NCBI GenBank assembly: GCA_964511405.1
Contig: CAZEFK010000004.1
Coordinates: forward strand, 1-64,000
From: CAZEFK01 sp964511405
Lineage (GTDB): Bacteria > Pseudomonadota > Alphaproteobacteria > Elsterales > Elsteraceae
Direction of reading: 5' to 3'
Length of the DNA stretch: 64,000 bases
Each line of letters begins with the position of its first letter. Position 1 is the stretch's first letter. The notes beneath the pieces were generated by a model. The model ran no database searches, was not told the DNA's origin, and was given only the letters and a program-made list of their open reading frames with translations. The position numbers were made by a program, and so were the translations under genes. Below are positions 26,536 through 35,649 of this stretch, in pieces.

Positions 26536-27102
26536 TCAGATCACCGATATCCCCGCCCGCTCGACCAGGCAGCCCCGCACGATCGGCAGGAAATGCGCCA
26601 GCGGCGGCGTGCGCAGGCCCGCGATCTTGGCGTGATCGTCCCAGCGCCGCAAGCTGACAGCGGCCCGGGCATGGGGCTGGGCTTCCCACAGCTCGGCTTC
26701 GTCGGGGGCCATCGGCCCGCCTTGCAGCACCAAGCTGCGCTCCGACGCGAACGACAGAGTGGCGCGATAGTCTGATTCGGTCGCGCACAGATAGCGCTTG
26801 GCCGGCACATGCAGGCGCACGGGCTCGGTGACATCAGGGCCGAAGGCGTTGGCCAGCCAGCCGGCGCCGATCTCCTCGTGGCGCCGGTCGATGCCGTGCG
26901 CGGCGGCATCGGGAAAATGCTTGTCGACCAGATGCCCGATGTCATGCAGCAGAGCCGCGGTAATCAGCGCCGGCGCGGCGCCGGCCGCCTCGGCCAGGGC
27001 CGCGCATTGCAAGGCGTGCTCGCGCTGGCTGACGGCTTCATCGCCATATTGTGTCATGCCCTCGACATTGAACAGCTCGATCAGCCTTGCGAATGTGTTC
27101 AT
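26536..27102 (-). CDS. PhnZ-like HD-domain (HDIG) phosphonate oxygenase
   Basis: 188 residues; ATG 27102 with GGGAGGGG upstream. The PhnZ active-site set is recognisable: Tyr19 and Glu22 (QYGDEAVSQ), His29, His52-Asp53 and His56 (LLHDIGHL), His75 (RRHEE), Lys102 (VPAKRYL) and an Asp in RRWDDH. The Tyr-x2-Glu-x6-His spacing equals that in PhnZ, a mixed-valent di-iron enzyme that cleaves the C-P bond of 2-amino-1-hydroxyethylphosphonate. Its usual partner PhnY, the Fe/2-oxoglutarate hydroxylase, is not in the window. First gene of the leftward operon with DUF1045. Confidence 0.8.
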   Translation of the reverse strand: MNTFARLIELFNVEGMTQYGDEAVSQREHALQCAALAEAAGAAPALITAALLHDIGHLVDKHFPDAAAHGIDRRHEEIGAGWLANAFGPDVTEPVRLHVPAKRYLCATESDYRATLSFASERSLVLQGGPMAPDEAELWEAQPHARAAVSLRRWDDHAKIAGLRTPPLAHFLPIVRGCLVERAGISVI

Positions 27103-27315
27103 CGTGCCCCTCCCGGCCGGCCCGCTCCATGGCCAGCCTAGGGGTCATCATGTGACAACTCCTATCGCCGGCCGGTTCGGTCGACATGCGCAGCGCATTT
27201 GACGCGGCGCGGGACATGCCTCACATATGCCTTTTGCCCGTTGCCGTCCGGATCAGACCGGCGCGGCTGCGGGCGGTCCATTCGGAACGGCCCGGGTGCG
27301 GGCCGGCCCCTCTTT

Positions 27316-28617
27316 ATGGTGCTGCAGCTTCTTATCGTCCTGGCCCTGATCGCGCTGAACGGCTTCTTCGCCATGGTGGAAATGGCTGTGGTCGCGGCGC
27401 GCAGGGCGCGGCTCAAGGAGCGCGCGGAGCGCGGCGACAAGGGGGCTGCCGCGGCGCTGGAGATCGCCGCCGACCCCACCCGGTTCCTGTCGACCGTCCA
27501 GATCGGCATCACCCTGGTCAGCATCCTGACCGGCGCCTTCGGCGGCACGCGCCTGGGGTCCGCCCTGGCCGGCACCCTGGCCGCGATCCCGGTCCTGGCG
27601 CCCTATGCCGACGCCCTGGGCATCGGGCTGGTGGTGATCGCCATCTCGCTGACCACGCTGGTGCTGGGCGAACTGGTGCCCAAACGCCTGGCGCTGGCCA
27701 ATCCCGAAGGGCTGGCGGCGGCGCTGGCGCGGCTGATGCGCGTCCTGGCCCGGCTGGCCGCGCCGCTCGCCTGGGTGCTGGGGCGCACCACCGAGGCGCT
27801 GTTGCGACTGATCCCGGGGCTGCCCACCAATCGGGCCCTGGTCACCGACGAGGAGATCCGGGTGCTGATGCGCGAGGGTGCCGAGGCCGGCCATTTCGAG
27901 GAGGCCGAGCGCGCCATGGTCGAGATGGTGCTGCGCCTGGGCGACAAGCGGGTCAGCGCGCTGATGACGCCGCGCACCCAGATGGAGGTCCTGGACCTGG
28001 ACGACCCGCCCGAGGAGACCCGGGCCAAGATCCGGTCCAGCCCGCATTCGCGCTTCCCGGTGATCCAGGGCAGCCTCGCCCGCGTCGCCGGCTTCTTGCA
28101 GACCAAGGACCTGATGGCCGCGACCCTGGCCGGCGCGCCGTTCGACCTGCGCGCGCTGATCCGGCCGGCGGTGTTCCTGCCCGACACCCAGCCGGCGTTG
28201 AAGGCGTTGGAGATGTTCAAGCGCTCGGGCGTGCCGATCGCGCTGATCGTGGACGAATATGGCGACATCCAGGGCCTGGTCACCTTGACCGACCTGCTGG
28301 AGGCGGTGGTCGGCGACATCCCCGAGAGCGCGAACGAGGAGCCCGACGCCGTCCGGCGCGAGGATGGATCCTGGCTGATCGATGGCATGATGCCGTTCGA
28401 TGCCGTCCAGGACCTGGTCGGGATCGGCCATCTGGAGGACGACGACAGCATGACCTACAGCACCCTGGGCGGGTTCATGATGGCCCAGCTGAAGCGGATC
28501 CCGGCGATCGCCGATGCGGTCGATGTCGACGGCTACCGGTTCGAGGTCCTGGACATGGACGGGCGCCGGGTCGACCGCGTGCTGGTGGTGCCGCCCAGAT
28601 CCGAGGCCCAGGGATGA
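27316..28617 (+). CDS. HlyC/CorC family (CNNM-like) membrane protein with CBS domains
   Basis: 433 residues from ATG 27316; upstream in-frame codons to 27199 encode non-hydrophobic sequence atypical of the family. DUF21/CNNM transmembrane domain at about 1-180 (VLQLLIVLALIALNGFFAMVEMAVV, GIGLVVIAISLTTLVLGELVPK), a CBS pair at about 205-330 (VSALMTPRTQMEVLDL, VPIALIVDEYGDIQGLVTLTDLL) and a C-terminal CorC_HlyC domain. Family members act in Mg/Co efflux or membrane stress tolerance. Stop overlaps the next gene's start (ATGA). Confidence 0.9.
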   Translation: MVLQLLIVLALIALNGFFAMVEMAVVAARRARLKERAERGDKGAAAALEIAADPTRFLSTVQIGITLVSILTGAFGGTRLGSALAGTLAAIPVLAPYADALGIGLVVIAISLTTLVLGELVPKRLALANPEGLAAALARLMRVLARLAAPLAWVLGRTTEALLRLIPGLPTNRALVTDEEIRVLMREGAEAGHFEEAERAMVEMVLRLGDKRVSALMTPRTQMEVLDLDDPPEETRAKIRSSPHSRFPVIQGSLARVAGFLQTKDLMAATLAGAPFDLRALIRPAVFLPDTQPALKALEMFKRSGVPIALIVDEYGDIQGLVTLTDLLEAVVGDIPESANEEPDAVRREDGSWLIDGMMPFDAVQDLVGIGHLEDDDSMTYSTLGGFMMAQLKRIPAIADAVDVDGYRFEVLDMDGRRVDRVLVVPPRSEAQG

Positions 28618-29447
28618 AGCCCGCGGCCGCCCGCGGCCTGATCGCCGAGCTGCCCCAGCGGGACGAGACCCGGCCGGACGGGGCCCAGCCGGACGAAGAG
28701 GGGGCGCCGCCGGCCAAGGCGCCGGCCGCCGGCCGCCGGCGCAACCTGCACAAGTACCTGGCCAACACGCTCGGCCGCGACATCGTCGGCGGCGTCTATC
28801 GGCCGGGCGACCAGCTGCCGACCGAGTTCGCGCTGCGCGACCAGCTGGCGGTGTCGCGCACCGCCCTGCGCGAGGCCTATCGGGTGCTGGCGGCCAAGGG
28901 GCTGATCACCTCGCGGCCGAATGTCGGGACCCGGGTGCGGCCGCGGGCCGACTGGAACCTGCTCGATCCCGACGTGCTGGGCTGGCAGCTGGAGGTGACA
29001 CCCAGCCTGGACTTCATGACCGAGCTGTTCGACCTGCGGCTGATGGTCGAGCCTCTGGCCGCGGCGCGGGCGGCCGAGACCGGCACGCCCGAGCTGCTGG
29101 CCCGGATCGCGGCCGCGTACGCCGACATGGAGCGGTTCAAGGACGGCGCCGGCGATCTGATCAAGGCCGACCTGCGCTTTCACCAGGCGATCCTGGCGGC
29201 CAGCGGCAACGCCCTGATCAGCGCGCTGGGCGGGCTGATCAACACCGCCCTGGTCGGCTCGTTCAAGCTCAGCTGGGACGGTGCGGCGCGCATGTCCGGC
29301 CAGCGCCTGCTGCAGCACAAGGCCGTGCTGGACGGCATCAGCGTGCGCCGGCCGGATGCCGCGCGCGCGGCCATGGTCGAGCTGTTGGAGGTGACCATGA
29401 TGGACGTGCGCCGCGGCCTCAAGCATCGGCAGCGCAACGGCGGCTGA
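28614..29447 (+). CDS. FadR-subfamily GntR transcriptional regulator
   Basis: 277 residues from ATG 28614. A charged leader of about 40 residues precedes the GntR winged helix (GDQLPTEFALRDQLAVSRTALREAYRVLAAKGLI) and an FCD effector domain (about 115-265) with metal-ligand-type residues in LFDLRLMVEP, FHQAILAASGN and QHKAVLDGI. FadR/FCD regulators respond to organic or sugar acids. The 4-bp overlap with the CorC gene suggests cotranscription; its targets are not evident here. Confidence 0.9.
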   Translation: MKPAAARGLIAELPQRDETRPDGAQPDEEGAPPAKAPAAGRRRNLHKYLANTLGRDIVGGVYRPGDQLPTEFALRDQLAVSRTALREAYRVLAAKGLITSRPNVGTRVRPRADWNLLDPDVLGWQLEVTPSLDFMTELFDLRLMVEPLAAARAAETGTPELLARIAAAYADMERFKDGAGDLIKADLRFHQAILAASGNALISALGGLINTALVGSFKLSWDGAARMSGQRLLQHKAVLDGISVRRPDAARAAMVELLEVTMMDVRRGLKHRQRNGG

Positions 29448-29491
29448 CCGGCTACACTTTCCCCAACGATAACACCGTCGGGGAGGGTGGC

Positions 29492-31840
29492 ATGTCGATC
29501 CGGATCCGGATCTTTGGCGGATTTCTCCTGGTCCTGGGGCTGACCATGGGCGTGGCCGCGGTCGGATGGCTGGGCCTGAGCGGCTATGCCCGGCGGGTCG
29601 ATGTCGCGGCGGCGGCCCAAGCGCTGGCCGGGCGGATCGATGCGCTCGCCCTGGCCGCCGCGCGCGCGGTCGCGGGGCCGGGCGGCGACGGGGCCCAGGT
29701 GGCCGCCGCGCTGGCCGAGGTCCGCGCCGGTATCGACGCCCTGCGCGCGGTCGCCCGCGACGACGGCGGCACCATCGACAGCGTCCAGGCCTCGATCGAC
29801 GCCGTGCAGCAACATCTGGCCGACTATGCCGAGCAGGATCGCGCGCGGATGGCGCTGGTCGCCCGGCGGGCCCGGCTGATCGACCAGTTCGAGGCCGTCG
29901 CCAGCGAAATTGCTGCCGCCCAGGCCGAGACGCTCAAGACCGCGGCCGACGCGGTCAAGGCCGGCCGCGCCGAGCAGCAGGCGGGCATGACCGCGGTCCA
30001 GGTGAGCCAGTTCCTGATGGACGGCATGGCCGCCCTGCGCGTCGCCGAGGCGCGGATGCTGGCCGCGGCCGACGCGCCGCGCGAGCCGGTGACGGCGGCT
30101 GCCAACCGGGTCATGGTCCTGGCCCGGAACCTGGAGAAGCGGCCGGGCGCGGCGGAGACGGCGCCCACGCTGCTGGCCGCGATCGGCGCCTATCGCGACC
30201 GCCTGTCCAGCCATGACGACGCCGGGCTGCCGGCAGCTTCCGACGCGCTGCAACATGCGGCGCAGGCGGTGCAGGCGGCGTTCGCGGCCAAGCTGACGTC
30301 GCTCACCAGCCAGGTCGACGACCAGCAGTACCGTCTCGGCAACGCCACGGCCTTCCGGACCGCGGCGCTCGAGGTCAGCGCGCTGGCGCTGCGCGAGCGG
30401 GTGGACGAGCTGGCGCTGGTCTATCGCGGCGACGCCGGCGCCGCCAAGGCGATCGTGGCCACGGCCGACGCCATCGAAAAGGCGGCGCAGGACCTGGTCT
30501 ACCGGGTCAACCAGCCCGAGACCGAGGCCAAGATCAAGGCGCTGATGGCCCAGATCGGCGACTACAAGGCCGGTCTGAAACAGCTGGTGGACGCGCGCGA
30601 TCGCCAGCAGGTGCTACTGGGCCAGGTCGATGCCGCGGCCGCGGCCGCGGTCGCCGCGGCCCACGGCCTGAACGATGCCCAGATCGCAGCCATGGAGCGG
30701 GAGCATCGCCGGGCCAACCTGTTGCTGACCGGCGGCGTCGGCCTGGCCCTGGTGCTGGGCGTGGCCCTGGCGCTGGCGATCGGGCGCAGCATCACCGGGC
30801 CGCTGGGGGCGCTCGCCCAGGTCATGGGCCGCCTGGCGGCCGGCGACAAGAGCGTCGAGATCCCCGGCCGCAACCGGCGCGACGAGCTGCGCCATGTCGC
30901 GGCGGCGGTCGCGGTGTTCCGCGACAACGCCCTGGCGATCGACCGCATGGCCGCCGAGCGCACCGAGGCCGAGGCGCGGGCCGAGGCCGAGAAGCGGCAG
31001 GCCTTGGCCGGGCTGGCCGAGAGCCTGGAGCAGACGGTCAGCGCGGTCATCCGGTCGATCCGCACCGCGGCCCACGACCTGCGCGCGACGGCCGCGAGCC
31101 TGACCTCCAACGCCGAAGAGACCAACCGCCAGGCCTCGGCCGCGGCCTCGTCGTCGGGCACCGCGCTGGCCAACGTCCAGGCGGTCGCCCAGGCGGCCGA
31201 GGAGCTGTCGGCCTCGATCGCCGAGATCGGGCGCAAGGCGGCGACCTCGGTGGCGGTGGCCACCCGCGCGATCGACGATTCCAACCGGACCACCGAACGC
31301 ATGAGCGAGCTCAGCCAGGCCGCCGAGCGCATCGAGACGGTGGTGCAGCTGATCCACCAGATCGCCGCCCAGACCAACCTCTTGGCGCTCAACGCCACCA
31401 TCGAGGCGGCGCGCGCCGGCGACGCCGGCAAGGGCTTTGCCGTGGTGGCCAGCGAAGTCAAGCAACTGGCCGACCAGACCGCGCGCGCCACCGACGACAT
31501 CGCGACCCAGATCGCCGCCATCCAGCTGGCGACCCGGGAGGCCGCCGGCGCCATCGCCGGGATCGGCCGCACCATCGGCGAGATGGGCGAGATCACCGTC
31601 GCCATCTCGACGGCGGTCGAACAACAGGGCCAGGCCGCCCACGCCATCGCCCAGAACGTGCAGCAGGCGGCCAGCGGCACGGCCGGCGCCTCGGCCAACA
31701 TCGGCGGCGTCACCACGGCCGCCCGCGAGACCGGCGACGCCGCCGGCGCCGTGCTGTCCGCGGCGGCGGCGCTGGCCCAGGATTCGGATGCCCTGCACAG
31801 CCAGGTCCACCATTTTGTGCAGCAGGTGGCGAACGGATGA
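29492..31840 (+). CDS. Methyl-accepting chemotaxis protein
   Basis: 782 residues; ATG 29492 after GGGGAGGG. TM1 at about 7-30, then a long all-helical periplasmic region (about 35-400) with the length of a helical bimodular ligand domain, TM2 at about 410-432 and HAMP at 433-490. The cytoplasmic signalling region has its conserved hairpin at about 610-670 (AAQTNLLALNATIEAARAG). No C-terminal CheR-tethering pentapeptide is seen. Helical bimodular sensors bind organic acids, but the ligand here cannot be assigned. No other chemotaxis gene is in the window, so it must feed a distant system. Confidence 0.93.
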   Translation: MSIRIRIFGGFLLVLGLTMGVAAVGWLGLSGYARRVDVAAAAQALAGRIDALALAAARAVAGPGGDGAQVAAALAEVRAGIDALRAVARDDGGTIDSVQASIDAVQQHLADYAEQDRARMALVARRARLIDQFEAVASEIAAAQAETLKTAADAVKAGRAEQQAGMTAVQVSQFLMDGMAALRVAEARMLAAADAPREPVTAAANRVMVLARNLEKRPGAAETAPTLLAAIGAYRDRLSSHDDAGLPAASDALQHAAQAVQAAFAAKLTSLTSQVDDQQYRLGNATAFRTAALEVSALALRERVDELALVYRGDAGAAKAIVATADAIEKAAQDLVYRVNQPETEAKIKALMAQIGDYKAGLKQLVDARDRQQVLLGQVDAAAAAAVAAAHGLNDAQIAAMEREHRRANLLLTGGVGLALVLGVALALAIGRSITGPLGALAQVMGRLAAGDKSVEIPGRNRRDELRHVAAAVAVFRDNALAIDRMAAERTEAEARAEAEKRQALAGLAESLEQTVSAVIRSIRTAAHDLRATAASLTSNAEETNRQASAAASSSGTALANVQAVAQAAEELSASIAEIGRKAATSVAVATRAIDDSNRTTERMSELSQAAERIETVVQLIHQIAAQTNLLALNATIEAARAGDAGKGFAVVASEVKQLADQTARATDDIATQIAAIQLATREAAGAIAGIGRTIGEMGEITVAISTAVEQQGQAAHAIAQNVQQAASGTAGASANIGGVTTAARETGDAAGAVLSAAAALAQDSDALHSQVHHFVQQVANG

Positions 31841-31862
31841 GCGACGAGCGGCTGGGTGCGGC

Positions 31863-31884
31863 GGGCGGTGCGGGGGCGCCGCCC
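31863..31884. terminator. GC-rich hairpin between convergent MCP and soxG genes
   Basis: GGGCGG, ten-base loop, CCGCCC in the 51-bp gap between the two convergent genes. No T-run, so the terminator role is only suggested by position. Confidence 0.3.
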
Positions 31885-31891
31885 GGTGGCG

Positions 31892-32422
31892 CTACGCCGC
31901 AAGAAGCAGGTGGTCGGCCAGCAGCGCCGTGAGCGACCGTGCCCATGTCGTGGGGACGAAGACGAGGAAGTTTTCGGCGGTCTTCCGGTCGATCAGAACA
32001 CCCACATGGTGCAGCCCGGTCTGGGCGAACGTGCCCGATGGGAAGGCCGCCTCCGAGAAGTCCAACGGCACCACCCGGCTCAACAGCCCTGCCGCACCCG
32101 GCCCTGCGATCGAGAGGCAGATCCGAGCCTCCGATAGATCGAGAATGGCGACGTCCGCCGTGCTCGAGACGCCAAGCTTCGCCTCCGACTGCACCAGCAG
32201 GCGATCGGGCGCCAGCCGCCACGCCGTCGCCAGGCCCGTGCTCGAAGATTCGCGATGGTCCCGAGGGAGCGGGAGGGCAATGGAGCGTAGCAGGCGTTCT
32301 GCCGCTGCTTCGAACCCGCTCCAGCCGGCGAGCTGGGTCAAGCAGCCGATCTCGACCTCGTCGACAGTAACCCGAGTTCCGTCGCTCAGTGATCCGCTCA
32401 CGGGCAAACCATGCCTAACCAT
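31892..32422 (-). CDS. soxG: Sarcosine oxidase gamma subunit
   Basis: 176 residues; ATG 32422 lies inside the 3' end of soxA (8-bp overlap). The sequence fits the SoxG family, with the folate-binding aminomethyltransferase-like core: AWRLAPDRLLVQ, VAILDLSEARICLSIAGPGAAGLLSRV and SFLVFV-type ending. SoxG is a non-catalytic subunit of the heterotetrameric oxidase, which oxidatively demethylates sarcosine or related N-methyl amines in the cytosol. Last gene of the lyase-soxBDAG operon. Confidence 0.88.
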   Translation of the reverse strand: MVRHGLPVSGSLSDGTRVTVDEVEIGCLTQLAGWSGFEAAAERLLRSIALPLPRDHRESSSTGLATAWRLAPDRLLVQSEAKLGVSSTADVAILDLSEARICLSIAGPGAAGLLSRVVPLDFSEAAFPSGTFAQTGLHHVGVLIDRKTAENFLVFVPTTWARSLTALLADHLLLAA

Positions 32423-35378
32423 TCTGACGCCGCCCCTCCGGATCGAAGAAGGTGTGGGACACGACTTTCGCCTGCAAAATGTCGTCGCCGACGAAATCGA
32501 TCACCCGGATGGTCTCGCCGAGGCGTTCCTTGCCGCGAGACAGCAACGCGAGGGCGAGATTTTTGCCGAGCGCCGGCGAATAGGTCGTCGACGAGACCCA
32601 TCCTTCACCATGCCCTTGCGCCTGACCGTGGAGGGGGAACAGCAGCGCGCCAGCCTTCGCACCTCGGTCACCGACGATCTCGAGGCCGACGAGGGTCGGC
32701 CGCGTGGGATCCTCGAGCAGAGGCCGCTTGCGCAATACGGAACCGACAAAGGGCTTTTGGGCCGACGCAAGGCCTTCGAGGCCGAGATCCTTGAGCGTCG
32801 TCCGGCCCTCGATCTCGGCGCCGGCGATGTGCCCCTTCTCAATTCGGAGGGTGCCCATGGCCTCGGTGCCGTACGGCGCGAGACCGTGCCGTTGCCCAGC
32901 AGCGACCAGCGCTTCCCAGACCTGCCGCCCCGATTTCGCCGGAACATAGATCTCGTAGGCGAGCTCGCCGGAATAGCTCATGCGGTGCAGGCGGCACGGG
33001 ACGCCGACAATCGAGACATGGGTAAAATGATTGTTCGGAAGAGCGCCCCCGCTCAAATCCGCGCCGCTCAGATCGATCAGCAGCGCCCGGGACTCGGGGC
33101 CTGCGACGGCGATCGCCGCCCATTGGTCCGTGACCGTCGTGACGTGCACCCGCAGATCGCGCCAGGCCGTCTGTAGGAGATGCTCGATATGTGCCAGGAC
33201 CTTGGCGGCGTTGGCCGTCGTCGTCGACATGAAGTAATCGTACTCGCCCAGACGGGCCACGGTGCCGTCGTCGAGCACGAAACCGTCCTCGCGCAGCATG
33301 ACTCCGTAGCGCAGCCGGCCGACCTGCAAGGTCTTGAAGCCGTTTGCGTAGATCCGGTTCAGGAATTCGGCGGCGTCCGGCCCCTGCACCGCGATCTTGC
33401 CCAGCGTCGAGACATCGACGATCCCGACCTTGCGGCGGACATGGCCGGCCTCGCGGATGTAGGCGTCGCGGAGGCTCTCGGCCACCTTTGGATAGTACCA
33501 GGGGCGCAGCCAGGCACCGGCTTCGGTCATGACGGCACCGTTCTCCACATGCCAATCGTGGATGGTGGAGAGGCGGGTAGGCCTGAAATGCCGGCCGTGC
33601 TCGTGGCCAACGATGGCGCCGATCGCGACAGGCGTATAAGGCGGCCGGAACGTCGTGGTGCCGACAGCGGGCATGCCGCGGCCGCGCAGAGATGCCATCC
33701 GAGCCAGGGCGTTCAGATTGGAGGTCTTGCCCTGGTCCGTCGCCATGCCGGACGTGGTGTAGCGCTTGAGGTGCTCGACCGAAACGTAGCCTTCCAGATG
33801 CGCCTGGTCGATGTCGGCCAGTTTCACATCGTGCTGGAAATCGACAAACGCCTTGCCGGGCGTTCGGCCGTCGGCGTCGGTGATCACCGTCGTGTCGAGC
33901 AGATCTCGGCCCCAGAAGTCGTTGACGGCGTCCAGCCGAGGCGGATCGCCTGCCCCTCCGCCGGCGCGATGGCCTTGGCTGAGGGCTTCCGCGAGGGTCG
34001 CGGCGGCAACCAACGACCCGACGCAACGAAACACCCCCCGTTCCGGCACGGGCAGAAACGCGCCGAGCGGCGCATGAAACTCCGGTTTGCCGAAGCGTTG
34101 GCTCCAGAGATGCAAGGCCGGCGCCCATCCGCCCGAGACCGCGACGAGGTCGCAAGCCACGCGCTCGCCCGGGCCCAGCGCCCGGCCCGACTCGTCCACC
34201 GGCACCAGGCGCGCACCCGTCACGCGCCGGCGCCCGAACGCCTGCAGGACCGCACAACCCGGTCTCAGGTCGATGGCGGCAGCCTTCGCCCGCGTCGCGA
34301 GATCGGACGGCGGCGTCTTGCGCAGATCGCAAAGGATGACCTTGGCGCCTGCCCGCGCAAGGTCCAGGGCCGTCGCATAGGCGCTGTCATTGTTGGTGAC
34401 GACCACGGCGCAGCTGCCGCAGCGGACTGCAAAACGATTGAGATATCTGCGGACGGCCGCAGCCAGCATCACGCCAGGCAAGTCATTGCCGGCGAAGACC
34501 ATCGGGCGCTCGATTGCGCCTGACGCGAGGATCACCCGCTTCGCCCGAATCATCCAATATCGTTGGCGGGGTGTTCCGGCGCTGGGCACGGGCACATGGT
34601 CCTGCACGCGCTCGACCGCGCCGAAGACCTCGCCGTCATAGGCGCCGAACGCCGTGGTGCGGGTCAGTATTCGGATATTGGGCAAGCTGCCGAGCTCGGC
34701 TTCAGCGGCGGCGAGCCATTGGTCTCCGCCGCTGTCCACCGGCTCGTCGAGCAGCGAGCCGCCAAGCGCGAAATCCTGCTCGATCAGGATCGTCTCGGCA
34801 CCCTGGCGCGCGGCCGCGAGGGCGGCGGCAACCCCCGCTGGCCCGCCGCCGACGATCAGCACGTCGCAGAACGCATTGATCTTCTCGTAGTGGTCCGGAT
34901 CCGCGAGCGTGCCGGCCGTACCCATTCCAGCCGCCTTGCGAATGACTTTTTCGCACAGCATCCAGAACCGCGTCCCTCGGAACGGCCCGATGAACGTCTT
35001 GTAGTAGAAGCCTGCGCCAAGAAACCGCGACAGGACGCCGTTCACCGCACCGATATCGAAGTCCAAGCTCGGCCAGGCATTCTGCGGTGTGGCGACCAGA
35101 CCGTCGAAGGCTTCGATCATCGTCGCCTGGGCGTTGGGCTCCCGGCGATGGCCGGTGCGGAGATGCACCAGGGCACCTGGGTCCTCCACCCCGGCGGCCA
35201 TCACGCCGCGCCGTCGGTGATATTTGAAGCTGCGGGCGACGGTCGCCTGTCCGCCGGCGAGAAGCGCCGAGGCCAGCGTATCCCCCGGATGCGCCGAAAA
35301 GGATTTGCCGTCGAACTGGACGGTGAAAGCGCGGCTGCGGTCGAGGCGGCCGCCGCTCGGCAGGCGTTGGGCCGTCAC
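32415..35378 (-). CDS. soxA: Sarcosine oxidase alpha subunit
   Basis: 987 residues, full length; GTG 35378 overlaps the soxD stop. N-terminal 2Fe-2S-ferredoxin-like SoxA_A3 domain (FTVQFDGKSFSAHPGDTLASALLA), then a dinucleotide-binding domain with VLIVGGGPAGVAAALAAA near residue 175 and VILASGAIERP, then a C-terminal GcvT-like folate domain (about 600-987; GEVDVST-type, LNGL-like, KGHIAGAEIEGRTTLKDLGL). It binds NAD and passes the one-carbon unit to tetrahydrofolate. Base composition is visibly lower in GC than in the flanking MCP gene. Confidence 0.93.
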   Translation of the reverse strand: MTAQRLPSGGRLDRSRAFTVQFDGKSFSAHPGDTLASALLAGGQATVARSFKYHRRRGVMAAGVEDPGALVHLRTGHRREPNAQATMIEAFDGLVATPQNAWPSLDFDIGAVNGVLSRFLGAGFYYKTFIGPFRGTRFWMLCEKVIRKAAGMGTAGTLADPDHYEKINAFCDVLIVGGGPAGVAAALAAARQGAETILIEQDFALGGSLLDEPVDSGGDQWLAAAEAELGSLPNIRILTRTTAFGAYDGEVFGAVERVQDHVPVPSAGTPRQRYWMIRAKRVILASGAIERPMVFAGNDLPGVMLAAAVRRYLNRFAVRCGSCAVVVTNNDSAYATALDLARAGAKVILCDLRKTPPSDLATRAKAAAIDLRPGCAVLQAFGRRRVTGARLVPVDESGRALGPGERVACDLVAVSGGWAPALHLWSQRFGKPEFHAPLGAFLPVPERGVFRCVGSLVAAATLAEALSQGHRAGGGAGDPPRLDAVNDFWGRDLLDTTVITDADGRTPGKAFVDFQHDVKLADIDQAHLEGYVSVEHLKRYTTSGMATDQGKTSNLNALARMASLRGRGMPAVGTTTFRPPYTPVAIGAIVGHEHGRHFRPTRLSTIHDWHVENGAVMTEAGAWLRPWYYPKVAESLRDAYIREAGHVRRKVGIVDVSTLGKIAVQGPDAAEFLNRIYANGFKTLQVGRLRYGVMLREDGFVLDDGTVARLGEYDYFMSTTTANAAKVLAHIEHLLQTAWRDLRVHVTTVTDQWAAIAVAGPESRALLIDLSGADLSGGALPNNHFTHVSIVGVPCRLHRMSYSGELAYEIYVPAKSGRQVWEALVAAGQRHGLAPYGTEAMGTLRIEKGHIAGAEIEGRTTLKDLGLEGLASAQKPFVGSVLRKRPLLEDPTRPTLVGLEIVGDRGAKAGALLFPLHGQAQGHGEGWVSSTTYSPALGKNLALALLSRGKERLGETIRVIDFVGDDILQAKVVSHTFFDPEGRRQNG

Positions 35379-35641
35379 GGCGTCACCGCCCAGGCCAGGA
35401 CGCTACGGCCCATCGCATGGGTAAGGGTGTCACGCTCGACGACGAGCCACTGCCGGCACCCCATCGCATGATGCCAATATTCGCGATGCGGCCCGCGCGG
35501 GTTGTCGCGCAGGAACACATAGTCCAGCCAGGCTTGCGGATTGCTCTCGGCCATGTCCGGCCGGCGTACCGTCGCATCGCCGCCATAGGTGAATTCGGTT
35601 TCGTCGCGCTGTCCGCAGACCGGGCAAGTAATTCTGAGCAT
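35375..35641 (-). CDS. soxD: Sarcosine oxidase delta subunit
   Basis: 88 residues from ATG 35641; an in-frame extension to 35815 runs into soxB. The zinc site of SoxD is intact: Cys6 and Cys9 (ITCPVCGQ), a His pair at 57-58 and Cys62 (WHHAMGCRQW). Structural subunit of the heterotetramer. Eight bases after soxB, and it overlaps soxA by GTGA. Confidence 0.93.
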   Translation of the reverse strand: MLRITCPVCGQRDETEFTYGGDATVRRPDMAESNPQAWLDYVFLRDNPRGPHREYWHHAMGCRQWLVVERDTLTHAMGRSVLAWAVTP

Positions 35642-35649
35642 CGGGTGCC

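Noticed and set aside
28514..31840. 1108-residue reading of the chemoreceptor from 28514
   Set aside because: The first 326 codons lie over the CorC and GntR genes in another frame. ATG 29492 has a strong ribosome site and begins with the TM1 segment.
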